A stretch of DNA of 64,000 bases from Eriocheir sinensis (taxonomy: Eukaryota > Arthropoda > Malacostraca > Decapoda > Varunidae). The notes under the pieces are model-generated. The model saw only the letters and a program-made list of their open reading frames with translations. It had not been told where the DNA came from and did not search any database. The stretch's first letter is position 1; the number at the start of each line of letters is the position of its first letter. Both the position numbers and the translations under genes were made by a program. Below are positions 37,801 through 52,296 of this stretch, in pieces. The stretch covers positions 745,074 to 809,073 of the forward strand of contig NW_026112164.1 in the NCBI RefSeq assembly GCF_024679095.1, in the 5' to 3' direction.

Positions 37801-40210
37801 TAAATAAACAAAATAGCAATGAAATAATGTAAATTTGTATGAGAAAACATATACAAATACTCATAAAATAACGCAAATTTCTAAAAAAATATATGTACAA
37901 AAATGTACATAAAATAAATTCAATTTGAATAAAAATATATATACAAAACACCCATTAAATAATGTAAATGCGTACTTAAAATAACCTAAATTTGTATAAA
38001 ACTATATACAAAAATACACAAAAATATTTAAAATTTGTATGAAAAGAAATATACAAAATACACATAAAATTAGGTAAATTTGTATTGAAATACACATACA
38101 AAATACACATAAAATAATGTAAATTTGAATGAAAATATATAAACAATAAGGTGAATTTGTATTGAAAAAATATGCAAAATACACATAAAACAGTGTAAAT
38201 TTATCTCAAAATCTATATATGAATACTCATAAATCAACGTAGATTTCTACAGAAATATATATACAAAATACACATCAAATGATGTAAACACGTATAAAAG
38301 TATATATATAAAATACACATTAAATAATGTAAATTCGCGTTAAAATAAATCAACAAAATATCATTAAAAGAATGAGTATTTGTATGAAAATAGATATACA
38401 ATATACACATAAAATCACCTAAATTTGTATAAAACTATATACAAAAATATACAAAAATAATTTTAATGTGTATAAAAATAAATATACAAAATACACATAA
38501 AATTAGGTAATTTTGTATTGAGATACATTTACAAAATACACATAAAATAATGAAAATTTGAATGAAAATATATAAACAAATACACCTAAAATAACGTAAA
38601 TTTGTATAAAATATATATATAAAATACACATTAAATAATGTAAATATGTATAAAAAAATATATACGAAACACAAACAGAATAATATAAAATCGTATCAAA
38701 ATAAATACACAGAATAGTAATAAAATAATGTAAATTTGTATGAAAATTAAGATGCAAAATACTCATTAAATAACGCATTTTTTTTAAAAATATATATACC
38801 AAGACACACATAAAATATTTGAATTTGTATTAAAATAAATATAAAAAATGCACATGCAATAAGGTATATTTGTATTGAAATAGATATGCAAAATACATAT
38901 AAAACCATGTAAATTTTTTTCAAAATATATATACGAATACATATAAAATAACGTAAATTTCTATGAAAATAAATATCCAAAATACACATAAAATGAAGTA
39001 AATACGAATAAAAAAAGGTATACAAAATACACATAAAATTATGTAAACTCGCATCAAAATAAATAAACAATATACTTATAAAAGAATGTGTATTTTATAA
39101 ATATAAATATACAAAATACAAATAAAATAACGTAAATTTATATAAAACTATAAGGAAAAATACACAAAAGTAATTAAATTTGTGTGAAAATAGAAATACA
39201 AAATACATGTGTATTTTGTATATTGTATAAAACTATATACAAAAATACACAAAAATAATTTAAATTTGTATGAAAAGAAATATACAAAATACACATCAAA
39301 TAATATAAATTTGAATGAAAATATATAAACAAACACACTTAAAATAACGTAAATTTGTATAAAATATATATGCAAGATACACATTAAATAATGTAAATGT
39401 GTATAAAAAAATATATACAAAAAACAAATAGAATAATGTAAAATCGTATGAAAATAAATACACAGAATATCAATAAAATAATGTAAATTTGTATGAAAAT
39501 AAAGATGCAAAATTCCCCAAAAATATCGCATTTTTTATAAAAATATATATACCAAAATACACATAAAATATTTAAATTTGTATTGAAATAAATATACAAA
39601 ATGCATATACAGTAAGGTAAATTTGTATTGAAAGAGATATTAAAAAATACATATAAAACAATGTAAATTTGTTTCAAAATATATATACGAATACACATAA
39701 AATAATGTAAACTCTTATCGAAATAAATAAACAAAACACTAATAAACGAATGTGTATTTGTATAAATATAAATATACAAAATACACATAAAATAACGTAA
39801 ATTGATATAAAAGTTTATACAAAAATACACGAAAGTAATTAAATTTGTATGAAAATAGATATACAAAATACACATAAAATAACTCATATTTAAAAAAAAA
39901 TATATACGAAAATACACATAAAATATTTAAATTTGTATTAAAATAAATATACAAAATACACTTACTATAAGGTAAATTTGTATTGAAATAGATATGCAAA
40001 ATACAAATAAAATAAAGTAAATTTGTATCAAAATAGATACGAATACACACAATAAAATAACGTAAATTTTTATGAAAATATATAAACAAAATACACATAA
40101 AATGATGCAAATACGTAGAAAAATATATTTACAAAATACACATAAAATAATGTAAATTCGTATCAAAATAAATAAACAAAATTCCAATAAAAGAATGTAT
40201 ATTTGTAGGA

Positions 40211-40367
<157 letters not shown>

Positions 40368-41215
40368 GAAATAATCTAAACTCGTATCGAAATAAATGAA
40401 CAAAATAGCGATAAAATAATGTAATTTTAAATGAAAATATATATAGAAAATACACATAAAATAACGTAAATACAAATAAATATATACAGATAAAATGATT
40501 TGAATTTGAATGAAAATAGATATAAAAATAAACATAAAATAAGGCAAATTTGTAATGAAATATATATACAAAATACACATAAAATAATGTAGATTTGTTT
40601 CAAAATATATATACGAATACATATAAAATAACGTAGATTTCTATAGAAATATATATACAAAATACACATGAAATGATGTAAATACGTATAAAAATATATA
40701 TACAAAATACTCATTAAATAATGTAAATTCGTGTCAAAATAAATAAGGAAAATATCAATAAAAGAATGTGTATTTGTATGAAAATACATATACAAAATAC
40801 ACATAAAATAACGTAAATTTGTATAAAACTATATATAAAAATATACAACAATTAATTAAATTTGTATAAAAATAAATATACAAAATACACATAAAACTAG
40901 GTAAACTTGTATAGAAATACATATACAAAATACACATAAAATAATTTAAATTTGAATGAAAATATATAAACAAATACACTTAAATTAACGTAAATTTGTA
41001 TAAAATATATATACAAAATACTCATTATATAATGTAAATATGTATAAAAATATATATACAAAACACAAATAGAATAATGTAAAATCGTATGATAATAAAA
41101 ACACAGAATGTAAATAAAATTATGTAAATTTGTATGAAAATAAAGATGCAAAATACCCATAAAATAACTCATTTTTTTATAAATATACAAAATACACATG
41201 AAAGGATGTAAATAC

Positions 41216-41358
<143 letters not shown>

Positions 41359-42443
41359 AAATACACATTAGATAATGTAAATTCGCGTCAAAATATATCA
41401 ATAAAAGAATGTGTATTTGTATGAAAATAAATATACAAAATACACATAAGATAACATATATATGTATAAAACTATATTAAAAAATACACAAAAATAATTT
41501 AAATTTGTATGAAAATAAATATACAAAATACACATAAAATTAGGTAAATTTGTATTGAAATACATATACAAAATACACATAAAATAATGTAAATTTGAAT
41601 GAAAATACATAAGCAAATACACTTAAAATAACGTAAATTTGTATAAAAAAATATACAAAACTCAAATAGAATAATGTAAAATCGTATCAAAATAAATACA
41701 CAGAATATTAATAAAAGAATTTTAATTTTTATGTAAATAAATCAGCAAAATACCCAAAAAATAACGGCTTTTTTTATTAAAATATATATACAAAAATACA
41801 TATATAAAAATTTATTTGTAATAAAATAAATATACAAAATACACATACAATAAGGTAAATCTGTATTGAAATAGATATGCAAAATACATATAAAACAATG
41901 TAAATTTGTTTCAAAATATATATACGAATACACATAAAATAACGTAGATTTGTATAAAAATATATATACAAAATACACATAAAATGAAGTAAATACGTAT
42001 AAAAAAATGTATACAAAATACACATAAAATAATGTAAATTCGTATCAAAATAAATAAACAAAATACCAATAAAAGAATGTGTATTTGTATATATATAAAT
42101 ATACAAAATACACATAAAATAACGTAAATTTGTATAAAACTATATACAAAAATACACAGAAGTAATTAAATTCGTATGAAAATAGATATACAAAATACAG
42201 ATAAAATAAGCTAGATTTGAATTGAAATATATATACAAAATACATGAAATAAATCAAATTTGTATCAAAATATTAATACAAATACACATTATAATGAGGT
42301 AAATTTGTATGAAAATATATAAACAAAATAAACATTAAATAATGTAAATACGTGTAAAAAAATATGTACAAAATACACATATAATCATGTAATTCGTATC
42401 AAAATAAATAAACAAAATACCTGTAAAATAATATAAATTTGTA

Positions 42444-42459
42444 TGAGTAAACGTGTATG
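42444..42459. other. Orientation junction, class a
   Basis: TGAGTAAACGTGTATG, identical to 24625-24640. Confidence 0.9.
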
Positions 42460-42687
42460 TTGTATATTTTTTCAATACAAATTTACCTTATTATATACGC
42501 ATTTTGTATATTAATTTTAATACAAATTTAATTATTCGATGTGTGTTTTGTATCAGTATTTTTATAAACATATGCTTTATTTTATGGGTATTTTGCATCT
42601 TTATTTTCATACAAATTTACATTATTTTATTGATATTCTGCTAATTCATTTTGATACGAATTGACATTATTCTATGTGTATTTTGTA
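42452..42687 (+). repeat. Very short forward satellite block
   Basis: About 0.24 kb of forward monomers, the same start as the block at 24633 (CCTTATTATATACGCATTTT). It is cut off at ATTTTGTACAATAAGG (about 42688), where reverse monomers resume. Confidence 0.9.
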
Positions 42688-45360
42688 CAATAAGGTAAAT
42701 TTGTATTGAAAAAATATGCAAAATACACATAAAAGTGTAAATTTGTTTAAAAATTTATATACGAATACACATAAAATAACGTAGATTTCTATAGAAATAT
42801 ATATACAAAATACACATGAAATGATGTAAATACGTATAAAAATATATATACAAAATACACATTAAATAATTTAAATTCGCGTCAAAATAAATAAACAAAA
42901 TATCAATAAAAGAATGTGTATTTGTATGAAAATAGATATACAAAATACTCATAAAATAACCTAAGTTTGTATAAAACTATATACAAAAATACACAAAAAT
43001 AATTTAAATTTGTCTGAAAAGAAATATACAAAATACACAAAATTAGGTTAATTTGTATTGAAATACATATACATAATACACATAAAATAATGTAAATTTG
43101 AAAAAAAATTTATAAACAAATACACATATAATAACGTAAATTTGTATGAAATATATATACAAAATACACATTAAATAATGTAAATATGTATAAAAAAATA
43201 TACACAAAACACAAATAGAATAATGTAAAATCGTATCAAAATATATACACAGAATATTAATAAGATAATGTAAATTTGTATGAAAATTAAGATGCAAAAT
43301 ACCTATAAAATAACGCATTTTTTATAAAATTATTGATACCAAAATACACATAAAATATTTGAACTTGTATTAAAATAAATATACAAAATGCACATACAAT
43401 AAGGTAAATTTGTATTGAAATAGATATGCAAAATACATATAAAATCATGTAAATTTGTTTCAAAATATATATACGAATACACATAAAATAAAGTAGATTT
43501 CTAAAAAATACATATACAAAATACACATAAAATTAAGTAAACCCGTATAAAAAAATGTATACAAAATACACATAAAATAATGTAAATTCGTATAAATGTA
43601 AATAAACAATATACCAATAAAAGAATGTGTATATGTATAAATATAAATATACAAAATGCACATAAAATAACGTAAATTTATATAAAACTATATACATAAA
43701 ATAACGCAAATTTCTATAAAAATATATGTACAAAAATGAACATTAAATAAATTTGCATAAAAATATATATACAAAACACACATTAGATAATGTAAATGAG
43801 TATAAAAATATGTATACAAAATACCTATGAAATAATCTAAATTCGTATCGAATTAAATTAAGAAATACCAATAAAATAATGTAATTTTGGATGAAAATAT
43901 ATATACAAAATACACATAAAATAACCTAAATACAAATACAAATATACACATAAAATAATTTAAAATTGAATGAAATAAATATACAAAATAAACATAAAAT
44001 AAGGTAAATTTGTAATGAAATATATGAAAAAATACACATAAAATAATATAAATTTGTATGAAAATATATATACAAATACACATTAAATAACATGAATTTA
44101 TATAAAATTTGTATCAAAATATATACTTATACACACAATAAAATAACGTAATTTTTTATGAAAATGTATATACAAAATACACATAAAATAATTTAAATAC
44201 GTAGAAAAATATATATACATAAAACACATAAAATAATGTAAATATGTATGAAAATATATAAACAAATACACATAAAATAATGTAAATTTGGATAAAATAT
44301 ATACAAAATGAACATTAAATAATGTAAATATGTATTAAAAAAAATATATACAAAAAACACATAGAATAATGTTAAATCGTATCAAAATAAATAAAGAGAA
44401 TATCAATAAAATAATGTAAATTTGTATGAAAATAAAGATGCAAAATATCCATATAATAACGCATATTTGCATAAAAATATATATACAAAAATACATATAA
44501 AATAATTAAATTTGTATTAAAATAAATATACAAAATGCACGTACAATAAAGTAAATTTGTATTGAAATTGATATGCAAAAAACACATTAATAATGTAAAT
44601 TTGTATCAAAATATATATACGAATACTCATAAAATAGAGTAAATTTCTATGAAAATATACATATAAAATAGATATACAAAATACACATATAACTAGTTAA
44701 ATTTGTATTTAAATACATGTACAAAAAACACATAAAATAATGTAGATTTGTATGAAATGAAAACAAATACATTTTATATAAAATATATATACAACATACA
44801 CATAGAATAATGTAAAATCATATCAAAATAAATACACAGAATATCAATAAAATAATGTAAATCTGTATGAAAATAAAGATGCAAAATACCCATAAAATAA
44901 AGCATATTTTTATAAAAATACATATACAAAAATACACATAGATTAATCAAATTTGTATTAAAATTAATATACAAAATGCACATACAATAAGGTAAATTTG
45001 TATTGAAAAAATATGCAAAATACACATAAAACAATGTAAATTTGTTTCAAAATATATATACGAATACACATAAAATAACGCAGATTTCTATAGAAATATA
45101 TATACAAAATACACTTGAAATAATGTGAATACGTATAAAAATATATATATAGAAAATACACATTAAATAATGTTAATTCGTGTCAAAATAAATAAACAAA
45201 ATATCATGAAAAGAATGTGTATTTGTATGAAACTATATACAAAAATACACAAAAATAGTTTAAACTTGTATGAAAATAAATATACAAAAAACATATTAAA
45301 TTAGGTAAATTTGTATTGAAATACATATACAAAATACACATAAAATAATGAAAATTTTCA
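42688..45360 (-). repeat. Reverse satellite block
   Basis: Reverse monomers. From about 43000 to 45330 the order follows the super-repeat seen at 13180-15600 and 16490-19000. Markers are AATTAAATTAAGAAATACC (about 43852), AACTAGTT (about 44693) and GATTAATC (about 44941). It ends in a scrambled stretch, AAAATTTTCAAAAAATCCAA (about 45350-45370), before the flip. Confidence 0.91.
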
Positions 45361-46512
45361 AAAAATCCAAAAATACGAATTTAGATTATTTCATAGGTAT
45401 TTTGTATACATATTTTTATACTCATTTACATTATCTAATGTGTGTTTTGTATAAATTTTTTTTTGCAAACTAATTTTATGTGCATTTTTGTACATATATT
45501 TTTATAGAAACTTAAAACGTTATTTTATGTGTATTTTGTATATGTTTTCTCATACAAATTTACATTATTTAATTAGTTTTTTGTTTATTTATTTTGATAC
45601 GAATGACTTGATTATTTGTGTATTTTGTAAATATTTTTTTATACGTATTTACATTACTTAATGAGTATTTTGTTTATATATTTTTTATACAAATTTACGT
45701 TATTATATGTGTATTTGTTAAAAATATTTTGAAACGAATTTACTTTATTTTATGTATTTTGTATATATATTTCAATTCAAATTTAGCTTATTTTGTGTGT
45801 ATTTTGTATATCAATTTTCATACAAATTTAATTACTTCTGTGTATTTTTGTATATAGTTTTATACAAATTTACGTTATTTTATGTGCATTTTGTATATTT
45901 ATATTTATACAAATACACACTCTCTTATTGGTATTTTGTTTATTTATATTTATACGAATTTACATTATTTTATGTGTATTTTATACATTTTGATTCGTAT
46001 TTACTTAATTTTATTTGTATTTTATGTGTATATATATATTTTGAAACAAATTTACATTGTTTTATATGTATTTTGCATATCTATTTCAATACAAATTTAC
46101 CTTATTGTATGTGCATTTTGTATATTTATTTTAATACTAATTCAAATATTTTATGTGTATTTTGGTATATATAATTTTATTAAAAATGCGTTATTTTATA
46201 GGTATTTTGCATCTTAGTTTTCATACAAATGTACATTATTTTATTAATATTCTGTGTATATATTTTGATACGATTTTATATTATACTATTTGTGTTTTGT
46301 ATATATTTTTTTATACATATTTTCATTATTTAATGTGTATTTTTATATATATTTTATACAAATTAAAGTTATTTTTAAGTGTATTTGTTTTGAATTTTAC
46401 ATTATTTTAAGTGTATTTTGTATATGTATTTCAACACAAATTTACCTAATTTTATGTGTATTTTGTATATTTATTTTCATACAAATTTAAATTATTTTTG
46501 TGTTTTTTTGTA
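45361..46512 (+). repeat. Forward satellite block
   Basis: Forward monomers for 1.15 kb. The start (TTAGATTATTTCATAGG) is the same module as about 22200. The end, about 46020-46505, is the inverted partner of 36804-37330. It finishes in GTTTTTTTGTATAAAC, the class-b junction. Confidence 0.9.
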
Positions 46513-46530
46513 TAAACATATAGAGTAAAT
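46508..46530. other. Orientation junction, class b
   Basis: GTATAAACATATAGAGTAAA, identical to 25019-25038. Confidence 0.88.
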
Positions 46531-49500
46531 TTCTATGAAAATATATATTCAAAATACATATAAAATTATGTAAATAAGTATAAAAATATATATATTAAAT
46601 ACACCTAAAAAAATGAAAATTCGTATCAAAATAAATAAACAAAATTCCGATAAAAGAACGTATATTTGTAGGAACATAAATATACAAAATACACATAAAA
46701 TTCCGAAAATTTGAATAAAAATATATACAAAAGAAACTAAAAAATAAATTTCAATTTGTATGAAAATAGATATACAAAATACACATATAATTAGTTAAAT
46801 TTGTATTTAAATACATGTACAAAATACACATAAAATAATGTAAATTTGAATGAAATGAAAACAAATTCACATAAAATAACGTACATTTGTATAAAATAGA
46901 TATACAAAATATACATAGAATAATGTAAAATCGTATCAAAATAAATACACAGAATATCAATAAAATAATGTAATTTTGTATGAAAATAAAGATGCAAAAT
47001 ACCCATAAAATAAAGCATATTTTTTTAAAAATACATATACAAAAATACACATAGAATAATTAAATTTGTATTAAAATTAATATACAAAATGCACGTACAA
47101 TAAGGTAAATTTGTATTGAAAAAATACACAAAATTAACATAAAAGTGTAAATTTGTTTAAAAATCTATATACGAATACACATAAAATAACGTAGATATCT
47201 ATAGAAATATATATATACAAAATACACATGAAATGATGTAAATACGTATAAAATTATATATATACAAAATACACATTAAATAATTTAAATTCGCATCAAA
47301 ATAAATAAACAAAATATCAATAAAAGAATGTGTATTTGTATGAAAATAAATATACAAAATACTCATGAAATAACCTAAGTTTGTATAAAACTATATACAA
47401 AAATACACAAAAATAATTAAAATTTGTATGAAAATAAATATACAAAATACACATAAAATTAGGTAAATTTGTATTGAAATACATATACAAAATACACATA
47501 AAATAATGGAAATTTGAATGAAAATATATAAACATATACACTTAAAATAACGTAAGTTTGTATCAAATATATATACAAAATACACCTTAAATAATGTAAA
47601 TATGTATAAATAATATATACAAAACACAAATAGAATAATGTAAAATCGGATCAAAAATAAATACACAGAATATTAATAAAATAATGTAAATTTGTATGAA
47701 AATAAAGATGCAAAATAGCCATAAAATAACGCATTTTTTATAAAAATATATACCTAAATACACATAAAATATTAAAATTTGTATTAAAATAAATATAAAA
47801 AATTCACATACTATAAGGTAAATTTGTATTGAAATAGATATGCAAAATACATGTAAAACAATGTAAATTTGTTTCAAAATATATATACGAATACACATAA
47901 AATAACGTAGATTTCTATAAAAATATATACAAAATACACATAAAATGAAGTAAATACGTATAAAAAAATGAATACAAAATACACATAAAAATCGTATCAA
48001 AATAAATAAACAAAATACCAGTAAAAGAATGTGTATTTGTATAAATATAAATATACAAAATACATATAAAATATAATAAATTTGTAAAAAACTATATACA
48101 AAAATACACAGAAGTAATTAAATTTGTATGAAAATATATATACAAAATACAGCTAAAATAAGCTAAATTTGAATTGAAATGTACATACAAAATACATAAA
48201 ATAATGTAAATCTGTATCAAAATATTTATACAAATACATATAATAACGTAGATTTGTTTAAAAATATATAAACAAAATACACATTAAGTAATGTAAATAC
48301 GTATAAAGAATATGTACAAAATACACATATAATCATGTAATTCGTATCAAAATAAATAGCAATAAAATAATGTAGATTTCTATGAGAAAACATATACAAA
48401 TAACGCAAATTTCTATAAAAATATATGTACAAAAATGCACATAAAATAAAGTAAATTTGCATAAAAATATATATATATATATATAAAACACACACTAAAT
48501 AATGTAAATGCGTACATAAAATAACCTAAATTTGTATAAAACTATATACAAAAATACACAAAAATAATTTAAATTTGTTTGAAAAGAAATATACAAAATA
48601 CACATAAAATTAGGTAAATTTGTATTGAAATACATATAAAAAATACACATCAAATAATGTAAATTTGAATGACAATATATAAACAAATACACTTAAAATA
48701 ACGTAAATTTGTATAAAATATATATGCAAGATACACATTAAATAATGTAAATGTGTATAAAAAAATATATACAAAAAACAAATAGAATAATGTAAAATCG
48801 TATCAAAATAAATACACAGAATATCAATAAAATAATGTAAATTTGTATGAAAATAAAGATGCAAAATTCCCAGAAATTATCGCATTTTTTATAAAAATAT
48901 ATATACCAAAATACACATAAAATATTTAAATTTGTATTGAAATAAATATACAAAATGCATATACAGTAAGGTAAATTTGTATTGAAAGAGATATTCAAAA
49001 ATACATATAAAACAATGTAAATTTGTTTCAAAATATATATACGAATACATATAAAATAAAGTAGATTTCTATAGAAATATATATACAAAATACATATGAA
49101 ATTATGTAAATACGTATAAAAATATATATACAAAATACATATCAAATAATGTAAATTCGTGTCAAAATAAATAAACAAAATATCATGAAAAGAATGTGTA
49201 TTTGTATGAAAATAGATAATAGATAATAAATTTGTATAAAATATATATGCAAGATACACATTAAATAATGTAAATATGTATAAAAAAGTATATACAAAAA
49301 ACAAATAGAATAATGTAAAATCGTATCAAAATAAATACACCGAATATTAATAAAATAATGTAAATTTGTATAAAAATAAAGATGCAAAATTCCCATAAAA
49401 TAGCGCATTTCTTATAAAAATATATATACCAAAATACACATAAAATATTTAAATTTGTATTGAAATAAATATACAAAATGCACATACAATAAGGTAAATT

Positions 49501-49675
49501 TGTATTGAAAGAGATATGCAAAAATACATATAAAACAATGTAAATTTGTTTCAAAATATATATACGAATACAAATAAAAAACGTAGATTTCTATAAAAAT
49601 ATATATACAAAATACACATAAAATTAAGTAAATACGTATAAAAAAATGTATACAAAATACACATAAAATAATGTA
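46512..49675 (-). repeat. Segmental duplication, copy 2 (with 25020-28295)
   Basis: Direct partner of 25020-28295. The length difference of roughly 110 bp is largely explained by the (TA)n array present in the other copy. Shared private truncations show that this is duplication of one segment and not chance similarity between HORs. Confidence 0.88.
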
Positions 49676-50480
49676 AATTCGAATTAAAATAAATAAACAA
49701 AATACCAATAAAAGAATGTGTATTTGGATACATATAAATATACAAAATACACATACAAAATAAACATAAAATAAGGTAGATTTATAATAAAATATATGTA
49801 CAAAATACACATAAAATAATGTAAATTTATATGAAAATATATATACAAATACACATAAAATACCATGAATTTGTATAAAAATATATATTCAAAATAAATA
49901 TTAAATAATGTAAAAGCGTATAAAAATATATATACAAAGTACATATAAAATAAACAAAATTCGTATCAATATAAATCAACAAAACACCAATAAAATAATA
50001 TATATTTGAATGAAAATAAATTTACAAAATACACATAACATAACTAAAATTTGTATTAAAATATATACAAAAATACATTGAAATAATTTGAGTTTGTATG
50101 AAAATAGATTTTCAAAATACACATAAAACTAGGTAAATTTCTTTTGAAATGTATATACAAAATACCCATAAAATATTGTAAATTTGTGTCAAAATATATA
50201 AACAAACACACATAAAATAACGTAAATTTGTATGAAAAATATATACAAAATACACATAGAATAATGTCAATTCGTATCAAAATGAATGAGCAGAATATCA
50301 ATAAAATAATGTAAATTTGTATGAAAATAAAGATGCAAAATACCCAAAAAATAAAGCATATGTTTATAAAAATACAGATACAAAAATACACATCGAATAA
50401 TTAAATTTGTATTAAAATTAATATACAAAATGCGTATATAATAAGGTAAATTTGTATTGAAAAAATATGCAACATACACG
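46513..50480 (-). repeat. Reverse satellite block
   Basis: Reverse monomers for 4 kb. It contains duplication copy 2 (to about 49675), a short joining segment related to 35980-36240, and the reverse half of 49880-51375. A modest TA run lies at 48467-48484. It ends at the inverse class-a junction. Confidence 0.92.
48467..48484. repeat. Short TA run, unexpanded partner of 26977-27108
   Basis: About nine TA units, followed by AAACACACACTAAATAATG. It lies at the position where the duplicated copy has 132 bp of TA. Confidence 0.85.
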
Positions 50481-51375
50481 TTTACTCATACAAATTTATA
50501 TTATTTTATTGGTATTTTGTTTATTTATTTTGATACGAATTACATGATTATATGTGTATTTTGTACATATTTTTTTATACGTATTTACATTATTTAATGT
50601 GTATTTTGTTTATATATTTTCATACAAATTTACGTTATTATATGTGTATTTGTATAAATATTTTGATACAAATTTACTTTATTTCATGTATTTTGTATAT
50701 ATATTTCAATTCAAATTTAGCTTATTTTGTGTGTATTTTGTATATATTTTCATACAAATTTAATTTCTTCTGTGTATTTTTGTATATAGTTTTATATAAA
50801 TTTACGTTATTTTATGTGTATTTTGTATATTTATATTTATACAAATACACATTCTCTTATTGGTATTTTGTTTCTTTATTTTGATACGAATTTACATTAT
50901 TTTATGTGTATTTTGTATACATTTTTTTATACGTATTTACTTCATTTTATGTGTATTTTTTATATATATTTTTATAGAAATCTACGTTATTTTATTAGGT
51001 ATTCGTATATATATTTTTAAACAAATTTACATTGTTTTATATGTATTTTGCATATCTATTTCAATACAAATTTACCTTATTATATGTGTTTTTTGTATAT
51101 TTATTTTAATACAAATTTAATTTTTTGATGTGTATTTTGGTATATATACTTTTATAAATAAAAAAAATGCATTATTTTATGGGTATTTTCCTTCTTTATT
51201 TTCATACAAATTTACATTGTTTTATTAATATTCTGTGTATTTATTTTGATACGATTTTACATTATTCTATTTGTGTTTTGTACATATTTTTTTATACAAA
51301 TTTACGTTATTTTATGTGTATTTGTTTATGTATTTTCATTCAAATTTACATTATTTTATGTGTATTTTGTGTATG
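49880..51375. repeat. Segmental duplication, copy 2 (with 30330-31810)
   Basis: Direct partner of 30330-31810, including the class-a junction in its middle. Confidence 0.85.
50473..50488. other. Orientation junction, class a (reverse complement)
   Basis: CATACACGTTTACTCA, identical to 30914-30929. Confidence 0.9.
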
Positions 51376-51800
51376 TATTTCATACAAATTTAAAATATTT
51401 TTGTGTATTTTTGTATATAGTTTGATACAAATTTACATTATTTAATGTGTATTTTGTATATATATTTTTATTCGTATTTACATCATTTCATGTGTATTTT
51501 GTATAGTTTTAAACAAATTTATATTATTTAATGTGTATTTTGTATATATATATTTATACAAATACACATTCTTTTATTGGTATTTTGTTTATTAATTTTG
51601 ATACTAATTTACATTATTTAATGTGTATTTTGTATTCATTTTTTATACGTATTTACTTAATTTTATGTGTATTTTGTATATATATTTTTATAGAAATCTA
51701 CCTTATTTCATGTGTATTCGTATATATATTTTGAAACAAATTTACATTGTTTATATGTATATTGCATATCAATTTTTGTGTATTCTGTATTTATTTTTGT
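50481..51800 (+). repeat. Forward satellite block
   Basis: Forward monomers for 1.3 kb, direct relative of 30921-31900 and inverted relative of 23620-24632 and 41360-42450. It ends abruptly at TTTTTGTCATACATAGAATA. Confidence 0.9.
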
Positions 51801-52296
51801 CATACATAGAATAATGTAAAATCATATCAAAATAAGTACACAGAATATCAATAAAATAATTTAAATTTGTATGAAAATAAAGATGGAAAATACCCATAAA
51901 ATAAAGCTTTTTTTTTTTAAATACATATCCAAAATACACATAGAATAACTAAATTTTTATTAAAATTAATATACAAAATGCACATACAATAAGGTAAATT
52001 TGTATTGAAAAATACACATAAAACAGTGTAAATTTGTTTCAAAATATATATACACATAAAATAACGTTGATTTCTTTAGGAATATATATACAAAATACAC
52101 TTGAAATGATGTAAATACGTATAAAAATATATATACAAAATACACATTAAATACTGTAAATTCGCGTCAAAATAAATAAACAAAATATCAATAAAAGAAT
52201 GTGTATTTGTATGAAAATAGATATACAAAATACACATAAAATAACCTAAATTTGTATCAAACTATATACAAAAATACACAAAAATATTTTAAATTA
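51801..52296 (-). repeat. Short reverse satellite block
   Basis: About 0.5 kb of reverse monomers related to 44820-45250 and 52790-53260 (the latter inverted). It ends at TTTTAAATTAAATTTTTTTA, an A/T-only join. Confidence 0.9.
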
